Source: Phialophora verrucosa
Lineage: Eukaryota > Ascomycota > Eurotiomycetes > Chaetothyriales > Herpotrichiellaceae
DNA length: 64,000 nucleotides
NCBI GenBank assembly: GCA_002099365.1
Contig: MSED01000012.1
Span: 310,001 to 374,000, forward strand
Reading direction: 5' to 3'
Below are positions 54,759-64,000 of the stretch, piece by piece; the stretch's first letter is position 1; each line of letters starts with the position of its first letter. Under the pieces are notes generated by a model. The model saw nothing but the letters and a program-made list of their open reading frames with translations. It was not told the DNA's origin and searched no databases. A program made the position numbers and the translations under genes.

Positions 54759-56156
54759 ATGACGGCTGACAACAGTAGGCCTCTTATTTTCGTTGGAGTC
54801 CTTCCCATCTACGGCCATGTCGAACGCATGCTACAAATCGCCAAGGGGCTTGTGCAGAGAGGCTTCTCGGTCACCGTGTTGACGGGATCTGCTTTCAAAA
54901 CGGCCGTCGAGCTCACGGGATCCAAGTTCGCACTCACAGGGGGCAAGGCGGACTATCAAGCCAACAGTGTATTTGATTCCTTCGCACCGGGCCTACAAGG
55001 AGCCTACGGGATCCATCGGTCACTCTTGATCGATGTCATCGAGGAACAACATAGGGTCCTGCAAACGCTCCTGAAGCAGGTGTATTCGTCAAGAAACCAG
55101 ACGGTCGTGTTCCTGCAGTCATGTCTATACTTTGGCAACAGTGCTCTCATACTTGGCGGTCCAGGACGGAAGCCAACAGCCACCATAGGGATCGGACACA
55201 CGTCTCTGACATGTTCGAGCGTCGACACAGGACCGATGGGCTCTGGTCTGCCACCCGACTCGTCAGTGGAGGGCCGTGCCCGGAACTTGCAGGGCCAAAA
55301 GAAGTTTGAAGAAGCCATGGCGCCAGTGCAAAATCGATACGAAGAACTCGTGCGAAGTCTTGGAGCGACCAAGCACAAAGTCCCGTTCTACTTCGACGCA
55401 GCAGTGAACCTGCCTGATCTCTTCCTTCAAATGTCGGTGCCATCCCTCGAATATCCACGGAGTGATCTGAGGGGAGGTTTTCAGTTCATCGGTGCCATTC
55501 CGTCGTCAGGCACTGGAACCGAAGAAGACCTGCCGTCTTGGTGGGACGAGATCGTGCAACACCAGAAGAAACTCGTGGTCGTCTCGCAAGGCACGCTCAA
55601 TATCAACGTCACGGACTTGATCATTCCGACATTCGAAGCGTTGAAGGACAAAGATGTCCTCGTCGTGGCAGTCATTCACCAGATCGACCGGATCGAGAAG
55701 TTCAATGTCCCCGACAACATGCGCGTGGCCAGGTACCTTCCCTTCAACGAGCTGTTCAAACACACCGACGTCCTCGTCAGCAATGCCGGGTACGGTACGG
55801 TTCAGCAGGCGTTGTTCTGCGGCGTGCCCATGGTTCTCGCCGGTGTGGGCGAGGACAAGCCAGAGACGTGCGCTCGAGCAGCCTGGGCTGGAGTCGCCGT
55901 CAATCTCAAGTGTCTTCGCCCGACCGTGGAGCAACTGCGCGAGGCGGTGGACGAGGTCCTGTCGGTGCCAAAGTACCGAGTGCGAGGACAGGAGCTTGCG
56001 GAGGAGTACCGACGATATGACACGATTGCAGAAATCGAAGCTGCCATCCAGCAAGTCGCGCGCCAGCCTCGGCCACGCCGTGTCAGGCGACAGATGGGCG
56101 CCGGCACTGCATTGAAGCTGCTCAAGCGACTGCGACGTTCCACACGGGTCCACTAA
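54759..56156 (+). CDS. GT1-type UDP-glycosyltransferase (MGT-like)
   Basis: Intronless. I start at ATG 54759 (465 aa) because the N-terminal fold begins right after it with P-L-I-F-V-G-V-L-P-I-Y-G-H-V-E-R-M-L, including the conserved catalytic-type His in G-H. An in-frame ATG at 54633 would add 42 residues without similarity. The donor-binding C-terminal half contains V-V-S-Q-G-T-L-N, then S-N-A-G-Y-G-T-V-Q-Q-A-L-F-C-G-V-P-M-V, the GT1 nucleotide-sugar loop with Asn in place of the usual His, and E-D-K-P-E-T-C-A. These enzymes transfer a sugar from a UDP-sugar to small acceptors; the acceptor is unknown. The C-terminus is very Arg-rich. No membrane anchor is visible. Confidence 0.9.
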   Translation: MTADNSRPLIFVGVLPIYGHVERMLQIAKGLVQRGFSVTVLTGSAFKTAVELTGSKFALTGGKADYQANSVFDSFAPGLQGAYGIHRSLLIDVIEEQHRVLQTLLKQVYSSRNQTVVFLQSCLYFGNSALILGGPGRKPTATIGIGHTSLTCSSVDTGPMGSGLPPDSSVEGRARNLQGQKKFEEAMAPVQNRYEELVRSLGATKHKVPFYFDAAVNLPDLFLQMSVPSLEYPRSDLRGGFQFIGAIPSSGTGTEEDLPSWWDEIVQHQKKLVVVSQGTLNINVTDLIIPTFEALKDKDVLVVAVIHQIDRIEKFNVPDNMRVARYLPFNELFKHTDVLVSNAGYGTVQQALFCGVPMVLAGVGEDKPETCARAAWAGVAVNLKCLRPTVEQLREAVDEVLSVPKYRVRGQELAEEYRRYDTIAEIEAAIQQVARQPRPRRVRRQMGAGTALKLLKRLRRSTRVH

Positions 56157-56713
56157 GGCAGACATTGTCCGGAGCTCTGTCGTCGTACGGGTACGGCGAC
56201 GATGTTGGATGAGCACGGTCTCCTGGAAAGACAAATACAGCGTCTTCTCATCTCTCGATTGGAGTCCGACTCGAGAAGCGAGCAGATTCGGCCATCGTAA
56301 TACAGCCGCGAGAGCGCTTGCCCGGTCTTCTCCTCCTCTCCCGAGGAAAACGGCAGGGATCGCTGGCGTTTGTACGTGAGAGACAACTGCAGGTACGATG
56401 GTTATTAATAGAGTATAGAGGGAGGTATCGACCCTTGCAAAGCGCAAAACCAAGTATTAGACGATAGAATGAGCGGTGCAGCGGATGGCCAACTTCGGGC
56501 GGCACCATTCACGAAAACCGGACAACTGGGAACTTGAAAGGCTGGAATCCTGCTTCGTCCTATTACAGCTTATGCTATTGATGCTCTATCGATGCCACGC
56601 AATCCCATTTGGACTACTATACAGTCCCTGTCGTGGACCCTAATGATACCCTCGCCTCGTATTCGCCGTGTCTTCTTCTCGTTCAAAGATGGACTTTCCA
56701 TCAGTCGTCAAGT
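56157..56713. other. Convergent intergenic region, 0.55 kb
   Basis: 3' sequence of the glycosyltransferase and the GH63 gene. Nothing recognised. Confidence 0.4.
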
Positions 56714-59700
56714 CTAATCCAGCTGCGCCTCGAACTCGTCCTCGTAGACACCCACGCTCTCGTCCGTCTTAATCTTCGTCAACTGATCATTGACGAATTT
56801 CTCGTAGTGACTGTCTGCGATACTCTTCCTGCGCTCTTTCTCCAGTTTGTCCTCTTCGCCCCACTCGTCTCCGTCAGTGACAGCAGATGCTGGGGCATCA
56901 AAATAAGAATGGGCAGCATCGACATCATGGATGACGGCGGGCGTGGCCTGACCTCGAGCGGAGTGGTCGCCATTTGTGCCATTAGAAACAAACGAGGAGC
57001 GGCCACCGAGCGAGCGTGACGTGGAGGAGCGACGCATGGGGCCTGGCGTACCAACCATTGTGTTTTTCCTGGTCAAGCCACTCGAGAATGTGTCGTCAAA
57101 GTAGTGAGCCAAGCCAGTCGAGGGCGTCCGAGGCGTTTGCGGTAGACGGCAATTGATGCCGGTGTCATGGATCATCTTAGCCATCAAGCCCGTCCAACCG
57201 CACTGATGGCTGGCACCAAGACCACGGCCCGTGTCACCGTCAAAGAACTCGAAGAACCACAGATAGTCTTTCCAGTGCGGGTCAAAGTCGAGGGTGTCGT
57301 TGCCTGCATTGATAGCACGGCGACCTTCGTTGTCGCGAGCCATGAGATGCTGGAGTCGATGTTGGATCTCTTCGGCAACGTGACCCAGGTGCATGTATTC
57401 CCCAGAGCCAGTCGGGCATTCGATCTGCAGCGACGTGCCATAGAACATATAAAAGCGAAGGAGTGATTCGACAAGGAGGAAGTTCACGGCAATCCAGACT
57501 GGGCCGCGCCAATTCGAGTTGCCGCCAAACAGCCCCGAATCAGAGTCACCAGGAACGTAGCTGACCTTGAATTGTTGGCCGTTGACGTCCATGCTGACGG
57601 GGTGGTCCTCATGATACTTGGACAAGCTGCGGATTCCATGCTCGGACAGAAACTCGGTCTCATCCAGCATCCTCTTGAGAATTTTTTCCAGTCTCTCCTT
57701 GCTGACCAGAGACAAAAGAAGACGCTCGTCTTTCCCTCTCTTGCGCATAGAGGCAATGTTTCGTTCGGCAACATCGTGTCTGTTCTGAATGAACCAATCC
57801 ATTCTGCGCTTGAAGTTGGGGAATTTATTGATCAATTCAGGCTCCAGAGTCAGCACAGCGTACAAGGGGATGAGACCGACAAGAGAGCGGACGCGCATTT
57901 GCTGGGTCCACGGTCCACCCCAAGAAATGGCGTCGTAGTAGAAGCCATCCTCCTCGTTCCACAGGCTCTGCTCTTTGCCACCGGCACGGAACGACATGGC
58001 ATCGGATATCAGCAGGAAGTGTTCAAAGAACTTGGATGCAATGTCTTCGTACGTTCTTCGGTGCTTGGCGAGTTCCAGAGCAATATTCAACATGCAGAGG
58101 CAGTAGAAAGCCATCCAGCCTGTGCTGTCGGCTTGCTCAAGGACACCCCCGGTTGGCAGCGGCTCGGAACGATTGAAGAGACCAATGTTGTCCAATCCAA
58201 GGAAGCCGCCCTCGAAAACGTTTTTGCCGTCATTGTCCTTGCGGTTCACCCACCAAGTGAAGTTAAGCAGCAATTTCTGGAAAACACGCTCCAGGAAATC
58301 AAGATCTTGTCTTCCATACATCTTGCGCTCGATTTTGAACGTCCGGAAGACGGACCATGCATGCACCGGCGGGTTGACGTCGCCAAAGTTCCACTCGTAG
58401 GCCGGTAGCTGTCCATTGGGATGCATGTACCATTCTCGGGTGAACAAGTCAAGCTGCTTCTTCGCAAAATCGGGGTCGACCATTGCAAGAGGGATACAAT
58501 GGAAAGCCGAGTCCCAGGCGGCGAAGAATGGGTACTCCCACGAATCCGGCATCGACAAGATGTCGTCCAGATACATGTGTTTCCAATGCTGATTGCGGAC
58601 GTTCTTGCGACTTTCAGGTGGTGGCGGCATGTTCGGATCACCATTAGCCCACTGATCCCAGATGAAGTAATAATGTTGCTTGCACCACAGCATGCCAGCA
58701 AAGGCCTGGCGTTGGATGTTCCTCAGGTCGTCAGCCATCGGCAGAGGGCTGATGCGGTAGTAAAACTCATCGGCATCCTGTCGTCTTTGCTCAATGATGT
58801 CGTCCACTAGCTCTTCGTTGAGATAGCCGTCATATTTGCGCGACAGACGGAATCTAACAACGGCGCATTCCCCAGGAGGGACCCCATCGCCTTGGCCAAA
58901 GTCGTACCAAGCAGCGCATTTTGTGCCTGAACAGCGAGGGTTGATAGCACCCTTCTCCTCGTCGACGATCCATCGATGAAAAGCATCTTTGACATAAGGT
59001 TGCTTATTCTTAACCCCATAGAGCTTTTCCAGGTTAGTATCATTCTCTGTGAACATGAGCTGAGGATGAACGTCATCGGCGTCGGGGCCACAGCCAGGGG
59101 AGGGAGATAGCTGGAAGAAGCGGTGACCGAGCTTGTGGTGCTTCGATTGAGCCGTCATCGGTCCAACCATGCGGATGTTTGGCTTCAGCTTGTCCGGCTC
59201 ATGCCCCCATGACCAAGTGTTTCGGAACCACATGTGAGGGATGATGTGCAGAGGGGCTGGCTCCGGACCTCGATTGTAGGCCGTGACTCGGAACAAGAGC
59301 TCTTCAGGATCGTCCGTCTCTTTCGCACATTCAATGAAGATATCAAAGTAGCGGTCGTCCTTGAACGCGTCCGAGTCAATGATGTTGTACTCGCGCTCTT
59401 GCTTGCCCCGCTTTGCATTCTCCTGGATCAGCTGCTCGTAGGGGAACTTTTTCTGAGGGAGCTTGTAGAGGTACTTCATGTATGCTGTAGCTTGGTTAGC
59501 GGGCCGAGTCTGGGCAAAATGACTGCGTGTCAACTTACAATGGGTTGGCGTGTTGTCCAGATGGAAATGAGCCTCCTTCAAGCTTTCACCATGGTTGCCT
59601 TGAGGATTGCTCAAACCGAACAGTCTCTCCTTCAGGAAGTCATCCTTTTCATTCCAGAAGGCGAAGGCAATGTTTTGCAGCCCATGGGTGTCTGATACGC

Positions 59701-59923
59701 CCGCAATGCCATCTTCACCCCACCGATATGCTCTTGACCGGGACTGGTCGTGGGAGAAATGACTCCAGGCATCGCCATCGTGGGAGTAATCCTCACGGAC
59801 AGTTGCCCACTGGCGCTCAGCCACGTAAGGACCCCATTTCTTCCAGTACTTCGTGCGTTCACGGTCCTCTTTCAGCCGCTTCTCCTCCTCGCACAAATAT
59901 TCGTGGTGATCGACGATGACCAT
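56714..59923 (-). CDS. GH63-family glucosidase, cytosolic type
   Basis: Exons 59923-59539 and 59484-56714 give 1051 aa. The 54-bp intron (donor GTAAGT, branch GCTAACC, acceptor TACAG) contains no stop and is a multiple of three, so unspliced RNA also stays open. Splicing gives the conserved T-P-T-H-S-Y-M-K-Y-L-Y. I start at ATG 59923; the frame is open upstream only through non-ATG codons, and a TTCAG just before the ATG may be the acceptor of a 5' UTR intron. The GH63 (alpha/alpha)6 barrel is marked by F-F-A-A-W-D-S-A-F-H (about residue 470), Y-E-W-N-F-G-D-V-N-P-P-V and W-R-G-P-V-W-I-A-V-N. No signal peptide is present, unlike ER glucosidase I. The expected reaction is hydrolysis of alpha-glucosidic bonds; the natural substrate is unclear. 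The C-terminal 100 residues are Ser/Asp-rich and disordered. Confidence 0.92.
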   Translation of the reverse strand: MVIVDHHEYLCEEEKRLKEDRERTKYWKKWGPYVAERQWATVREDYSHDGDAWSHFSHDQSRSRAYRWGEDGIAGVSDTHGLQNIAFAFWNEKDDFLKERLFGLSNPQGNHGESLKEAHFHLDNTPTHCKLTRSHFAQTRPANQATAYMKYLYKLPQKKFPYEQLIQENAKRGKQEREYNIIDSDAFKDDRYFDIFIECAKETDDPEELLFRVTAYNRGPEPAPLHIIPHMWFRNTWSWGHEPDKLKPNIRMVGPMTAQSKHHKLGHRFFQLSPSPGCGPDADDVHPQLMFTENDTNLEKLYGVKNKQPYVKDAFHRWIVDEEKGAINPRCSGTKCAAWYDFGQGDGVPPGECAVVRFRLSRKYDGYLNEELVDDIIEQRRQDADEFYYRISPLPMADDLRNIQRQAFAGMLWCKQHYYFIWDQWANGDPNMPPPPESRKNVRNQHWKHMYLDDILSMPDSWEYPFFAAWDSAFHCIPLAMVDPDFAKKQLDLFTREWYMHPNGQLPAYEWNFGDVNPPVHAWSVFRTFKIERKMYGRQDLDFLERVFQKLLLNFTWWVNRKDNDGKNVFEGGFLGLDNIGLFNRSEPLPTGGVLEQADSTGWMAFYCLCMLNIALELAKHRRTYEDIASKFFEHFLLISDAMSFRAGGKEQSLWNEEDGFYYDAISWGGPWTQQMRVRSLVGLIPLYAVLTLEPELINKFPNFKRRMDWFIQNRHDVAERNIASMRKRGKDERLLLSLVSKERLEKILKRMLDETEFLSEHGIRSLSKYHEDHPVSMDVNGQQFKVSYVPGDSDSGLFGGNSNWRGPVWIAVNFLLVESLLRFYMFYGTSLQIECPTGSGEYMHLGHVAEEIQHRLQHLMARDNEGRRAINAGNDTLDFDPHWKDYLWFFEFFDGDTGRGLGASHQCGWTGLMAKMIHDTGINCRLPQTPRTPSTGLAHYFDDTFSSGLTRKNTMVGTPGPMRRSSTSRSLGGRSSFVSNGTNGDHSARGQATPAVIHDVDAAHSYFDAPASAVTDGDEWGEEDKLEKERRKSIADSHYEKFVNDQLTKIKTDESVGVYEDEFEAQLD

Positions 59924-60793
59924 CCTGAACGAGGAAGTGTCAACGGGTGGTGTGGCAGGGGTCAATGCAAATCAGCACATGTAGACCGAGAAAAGTGAGA
60001 AAGGCAAGTCGAGGATGTGGAAATTTTGGGGGCTGCTCAACAGCGACTGAAGCGGCTGGGAGGAACGAGAGACGGCACAGAACTCGGCCGAAAAAGCGCC
60101 AAAGAAGTGCAGGATAAGGATAGGAATAATGAAGGGTGATGCTCTGTAGGAGATTTCCAGCTGCTTGGATGGTCCAACGTCCTCGAAATCCGGGTGTGTG
60201 GGATTGTACCTTGCAGAAGGGCAAGGGAGAGATGGTCGGCGAAACTCTGATCTGGACGAGGCAGATGGACAAATTGTGTTTGGCGGTGGTTCGGTCGCCG
60301 TTTCCGGTACCTTGGAAACAGGAATTCGTCAGCGGCGCGATAGTGCTTCGCTAGTGACGGTAATAGGCTGGTTGGCATCGTGTTGGGCAAGCAGTCGCCC
60401 CCGGATGTTGCGAGCCGGGGCTCCAGAGGCTCGCCCCCCACTGGAACTAAAAGCTCAACCTGTTTGATCGGAGATATTTTTGCCCCGACGTGCACCGCTA
60501 AAGAGAGACCAGAGTTGGGGGGGCGACAGAAAGCTTTAACAAAAGTACAAGTAGAAGGGTCAAAGTATTGTTCTCTGCACCCACTAAATTGAGTGTCGTT
60601 CTTCGCCTGAATGTGACACCGTCTTCAGTCGGGAGGGCGTCACGTCTCGTTATTTATAGCAATTGCGTGGCGACGTCTTCAGTCACGGCTGGATCATTTG
60701 CAGCCACAGGTAATTTGGTGATACAATATCGTGACCGCTGAAACGCTGGCAAAAATCCATTATATAGAGTCTGACTGGGCATCGCCCGTCCCT
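59924..60793. promoter_or_regulatory. Promoter of the GH63 gene and 3' end of the FAS1 gene
   Basis: A 0.87-kb tandem gap on the minus strand. A possible 5' UTR intron of GH63 may end just before its ATG. No other gene recognised. Confidence 0.35.
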
Positions 60794-62322
60794 TCAACCT
60801 CGTTCTCCGGTACTCGATGTATTCGACCAGGCTTCCGTCACAGGCTGCGAGGTTCTGGACTTCTGGGTTCTCGGCACCATGTCGCCATCGATTTCTACCG
60901 GTGTTGACTCGTACGCACCCTTTTTATCCATGGACTCCCTCCGATGCCCGCCGCTTTCAAATATCATGGACGAGTCTGCTTCTACCGGGGCAGAAACAGG
61001 CAGACCACCCAGTTCGGCAGCCGCTTTATGCTCGTGATCAAGCAAGTCGAGGTTGACAGACCCTCGCTGGCGCTTCCCTGCGCCACCACCGGAAGAACAA
61101 TACCGATGCTACCGCCAATGTCAAAACGATGGCAATGACGCCAATTGCGATCCCTGCTTTTGCTCCGTCGCCGAGGCCGTCGCTCGAGGACTTGGCCGGT
61201 CCTTGAGCCGACCCAGTTTCGGTCACGTTCGGCGTCGCGCTGGAATTGCTCGGGTCAAGGAGGTAGTCGATCACTTGAAGGACGCCATTGGCAGTCAAGT
61301 AGTCTTTGGTCGTGATTTGGGCATTGTTGATGAAGGTCTTGTTGTCGACATCGTAGGACGTTATGTCAAGATTGTCAACGGTGTTGAAGTGCGTATTGTT
61401 GGTCAGGTCGGTCGAGTAAAGCACCTGACCTGCCACACAGTGGTAGGAGATATGTCAAGTTTTTGGGCCTCGCTCAGACCCTTGAAACCTGTAAAGGACG
61501 CGCCGAACCGGGGATCGTTTGGGCCAAATCTGTGCCTCGTCAGTAACCACTGCCGTGACGACATGGCCATTATCCTTACACAGTGAGGTCTGCTAAAGTA
61601 ATCACAGCATCGAAGGCCGGATTCGGCGCCAACCATCCTAGTCGTTCAGAAGTGCCGTTAAATCGTCCAGCCGCGCCTGGCTGATTGTGCTGGGAAGGGA
61701 TATTGGAATGGTCGACACCGCGTCGACCATCTGAATCAACCCACCGACGTAGAAGATGTCCTGCCAGCATCGACCTGAGTACTTATCACGAAGCTCGTCG
61801 AGACCGGGAAGCTTACAGCTTGTACCACCTTCGAAGGATTCTTCAGCCCCGTGAGAACCGTTGCAGCACGATTGCGCTCTACGAGCTCCACTCGTTGTCC
61901 ACCGGTTACGTTTGTGTAGGTCGAGTCATTTAGCAACGTAGGCGCAAACACGGGCGTGGTACTGAACGCGCCAGACGGGAAGATTCCTTGGACGATATGA
62001 TATTTCAACAGTGCGTCCAGCGTTCTGTTATTTATCGTCGATGCACCCAATTCAGTAAACGCCTGGTCGGTCGGGACGAGGACTGTGTAATGTTAGCGAT
62101 GAGACGGCCAGTACGACAGCTGCAGAAAGCCTTACCCGTGAAATTCCCTCCATTAAGCAAGTTGATCAACTGCGTGTGGCCCTGGAGATATGACACAAAT
62201 GTTGAGGTGCCGGTTGTGGATCCTAGGATGGTGAGAAAATCGTCGTTCAGATCGTTGGCTCTGCACAGCAGCGCGATTGACAGGACGAGCGCATAGTAGT
62301 GAGTTCGCGTCCCATACCGCAT
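60794..62322 (-). CDS. FAS1 (fasciclin) membrane protein gene with apparent frameshifts
   Basis: The N-terminal part is clear. Exons 62322-62136 and 62082-61817, and an exon starting at 61760, encode a signal peptide (about residues 1-23) and a first FAS1 domain: F-T-V-L-V-P-T-D-Q-A-F, then V-Q-A joined to D-I-F-Y-V-G-G-L-I-Q-M-V-D. Two introns (61761-61816, 62083-62135) are regular. The frame then stops after L-T-A-L-L-N-D near 61649, while the expected continuation (L-G-W-L-A-P, A-D-L-T-V) is read in another frame. After an intron ending near 61525, a second break occurs before Y-H-C-V-A-G-Q-V-L-Y-S near 61455. A Gly/Ser-rich stalk and a membrane helix (I-A-I-G-V-I-A-I-V-L) follow to a stop at 61038, and another frame carries a charged 83-codon tail to 60794. 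FAS1 proteins act in adhesion at the cell surface. This is either a decayed gene or a stretch with sequence errors. Confidence 0.65.
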
Positions 62323-64000
62323 GGTGTCTGGATTCGCGTGCACAGTAGAGGAACCGCCAGATTGCCCGCACAACGCTCTCTCGGTCCAGATACGTGCGCG
62401 CAACAGTGCAGAGAAAGTATTTTACGAAGAATCAATGATAATTCAGTAATCGGGATGCATCGCACGGGGTCTTTGACCGACTTCACGTGCAGGAGATGGA
62501 CCAAAGAGAAGCAGGCATGCTGTCCGAGAGGGTCTCAAACATATGGAGGATCTCAAGTTGAGCAACGGTTCAATCCGAGATCACAAACACTGGTGGTGGA
62601 GCTGTGACCTGGGGATCGTCCCCTTTCGGGCCCTGTCTGATATTGCCATTCTGGACAGGGTGGAAGCGCGTCCAGAAGCTTACCCGGAGCTTATGTCAAA
62701 GCTTGTCAAGCCTATCGGCTTCGTGGTGTACGAGTACTTCCTGTGTCAGCGATGATCCAAGGCACATTGAAACTGGAATATGATTGCTCAGCCTTGGGGT
62801 GATCAAACTTGCCCGGTGGAGTCTTGCAACGCGCTATATGCGGGACCTCCGTGGCGAAGACGCCGTCTCGCAGATTTCCCGGTGGTCAAGGTGTTTGTGG
62901 ACGTCTAAAGGATATACCTTGTAGTATTCGTACCAGTGCTTCGTTCGGTGAGGAGGACAGAGGACAGAAAGTGAAGCGAATAGCGCGCTTGCTATCACAA
63001 CACTTCTTCATCGATCTGATGCTCGTACCTGGCTTCGTGGTGCCTTTCCGAGGACTCGTATACGTCCCATGTACTCCGTATGGTCTTAGTGGACCCTTTG
63101 CCGGCGAGTCGGTTCGACGCCACAGAGGACAGGGCCCGGCGAAGTACCATATGACGAGAGAGCAATGCTTGCCGCTGAAAAGGCGTTGGAGATGTCACAG
63201 GCAGCTTGCATTGTCGCGTATGGTTCTCCGGTCTTCATTTGTTGGCTGAACGTCCTATGAAAGTGCAAAGATGACCGCGCCACGGATTTAGCCATTTGAA
63301 TGTTTGATATCACCCCTGTGATCTAAGATTGCTCGTCCCAGAAGTGCGTAGGCAGTAAGGGGTCACCACAAGTTCCGTAGAGGAGACTACTACTGGTTGA
63401 CCATGGTCCGTAACAACGTGGGAAATCCTCCTTATCACGGGAAGGTACAAGTGGCGGCATAGAACATAAGCAGTCCAGGGCCACGGAACGCTAGATTCAT
63501 TTCAGCATAAACAATAGACATTCTAGATTCTTTTCCGCCGTGAACAAAGCAGCAGGACTAGTCACGGAGAATGGCCGCTGGAACGGGCATCTATCACTCT
63601 TACTGTCTGAAATCCCGACCGAGACGCGCATTCACCTCCAGGATGCTGCCACACTGAACTGCTCCAGGGCCAGGTGTGTGCGAGATCCATCACAGCGCAC
63701 CATATCCCTCAAGCGGTGAGATTTTGGCTGCTGTTGCGGAGGACCTTCCTTACTGCGTCTTAGTGTTTACTATCTACTGTGCACATACTGTGTTGTTCAG
63801 TATCGTGAAAACGTCTGGTTTTTGCTGACAACCACTGATTTCTCGAGTAGCGACATTCGAGATGCGGGCCAAGTAGGCTACTGTATATGATTGATATTGC
63901 TCCGACAAGACATCTAAGGGAAATTCAACGCACCAATCAGCCAGCACGTGGTCCACTCCGCATTCCACGTCTGTCCAGATTTTGCCCTCTCAAGAAAGTC
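62323..64000. other. Right-edge region without a recognised gene, 1.7 kb
   Basis: Includes the FAS1 promoter. Short frames occur on both strands (for example 62809-63249 on the plus strand). A plus-strand stretch near 63100-63250 reads as helical, Ala/Glu/Met-rich sequence only if one frame change is allowed; this may be a relic but is too weak to call. Confidence 0.3.

Noticed and set aside
49141..56156. Complete secondary-metabolite gene cluster
   Set aside because: No polyketide synthase, NRPS, terpene cyclase or cluster regulator is present in the window.
63100..63250. Possible gene relic on the plus strand
   Set aside because: It needs a frame change within about 100 bp and matches no family I know, so it is not called.

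Overview
The window is nuclear DNA of a filamentous ascomycete (Pezizomycotina). Genes are densely packed on both strands. Many are interrupted by short introns (about 45-170 bp) with GTRNGT-like donors, CTAAC/CTGAC branch sites and YAG acceptors, and the proteins are typical fungal ones (GH55 glucanase, GH63 glucosidase, DHA2-type MFS transporter, NmrA-like oxidoreductase, Ras-like/RasGEF fusion). The class within Pezizomycotina cannot be decided from sequence alone.

Layout. 1-6.5 kb: a left-edge partial gene, a small tail-anchored-like protein and a 954-aa protein joining a Ras-like G domain to a RasGEF module. 9.1-12.6 kb: a disordered protein whose stop codon overlaps that of a HIT zinc-finger protein, then the mitochondrial Fe-S scaffold NFU1. 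12.6-15.7 kb: a gene-poor leader in front of a PSP1-domain gene. 19-21.4 kb: an unrecognised protein and ribosomal protein eL15 (four exons). 22.2-28.7 kb: an eight-exon gene for a 2029-aa protein with an acidic N-terminus, a beta-strand-rich centre and a roughly 375-residue Ala-rich coiled coil; I recognise no family. Next to it at 30.2-31.1 kb is a LysM plus lysozyme-like (SLT) protein without a signal peptide, then a secreted GH55 beta-1,3-glucanase (32.6-35.3 kb). 36-48.5 kb is mostly housekeeping: DPH3, a 2H phosphoesterase (AKAP7/ASCC1-like), three unrecognised proteins, S-adenosylhomocysteinase and the ATP synthase OSCP subunit. 49-56.2 kb is accessory in character: an NmrA-like reductase followed by a 50-bp minisatellite, a 14-helix-type MFS efflux transporter and a GT1 glycosyltransferase. 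56.7-62.3 kb: a GH63 glucosidase and a FAS1-domain membrane protein gene whose second domain is interrupted by apparent frameshifts. 62.3-64 kb: no gene recognised.

Functional reading. Housekeeping functions include translation (eL15, DPH3), snoRNP assembly (HIT finger), Fe-S delivery (NFU1), respiration (OSCP) and the methyl cycle (SAH1). The part most likely to hold something undescribed is 22-31 kb, the 2029-aa modular protein and its lysozyme neighbour. The 49-56 kb trio looks like a small modification-and-export locus but lacks a backbone synthase. All exon boundaries were derived by hand from splice signals and reading-frame continuity. Where a long open frame begins upstream of the first ATG, I moved the start to the ATG.
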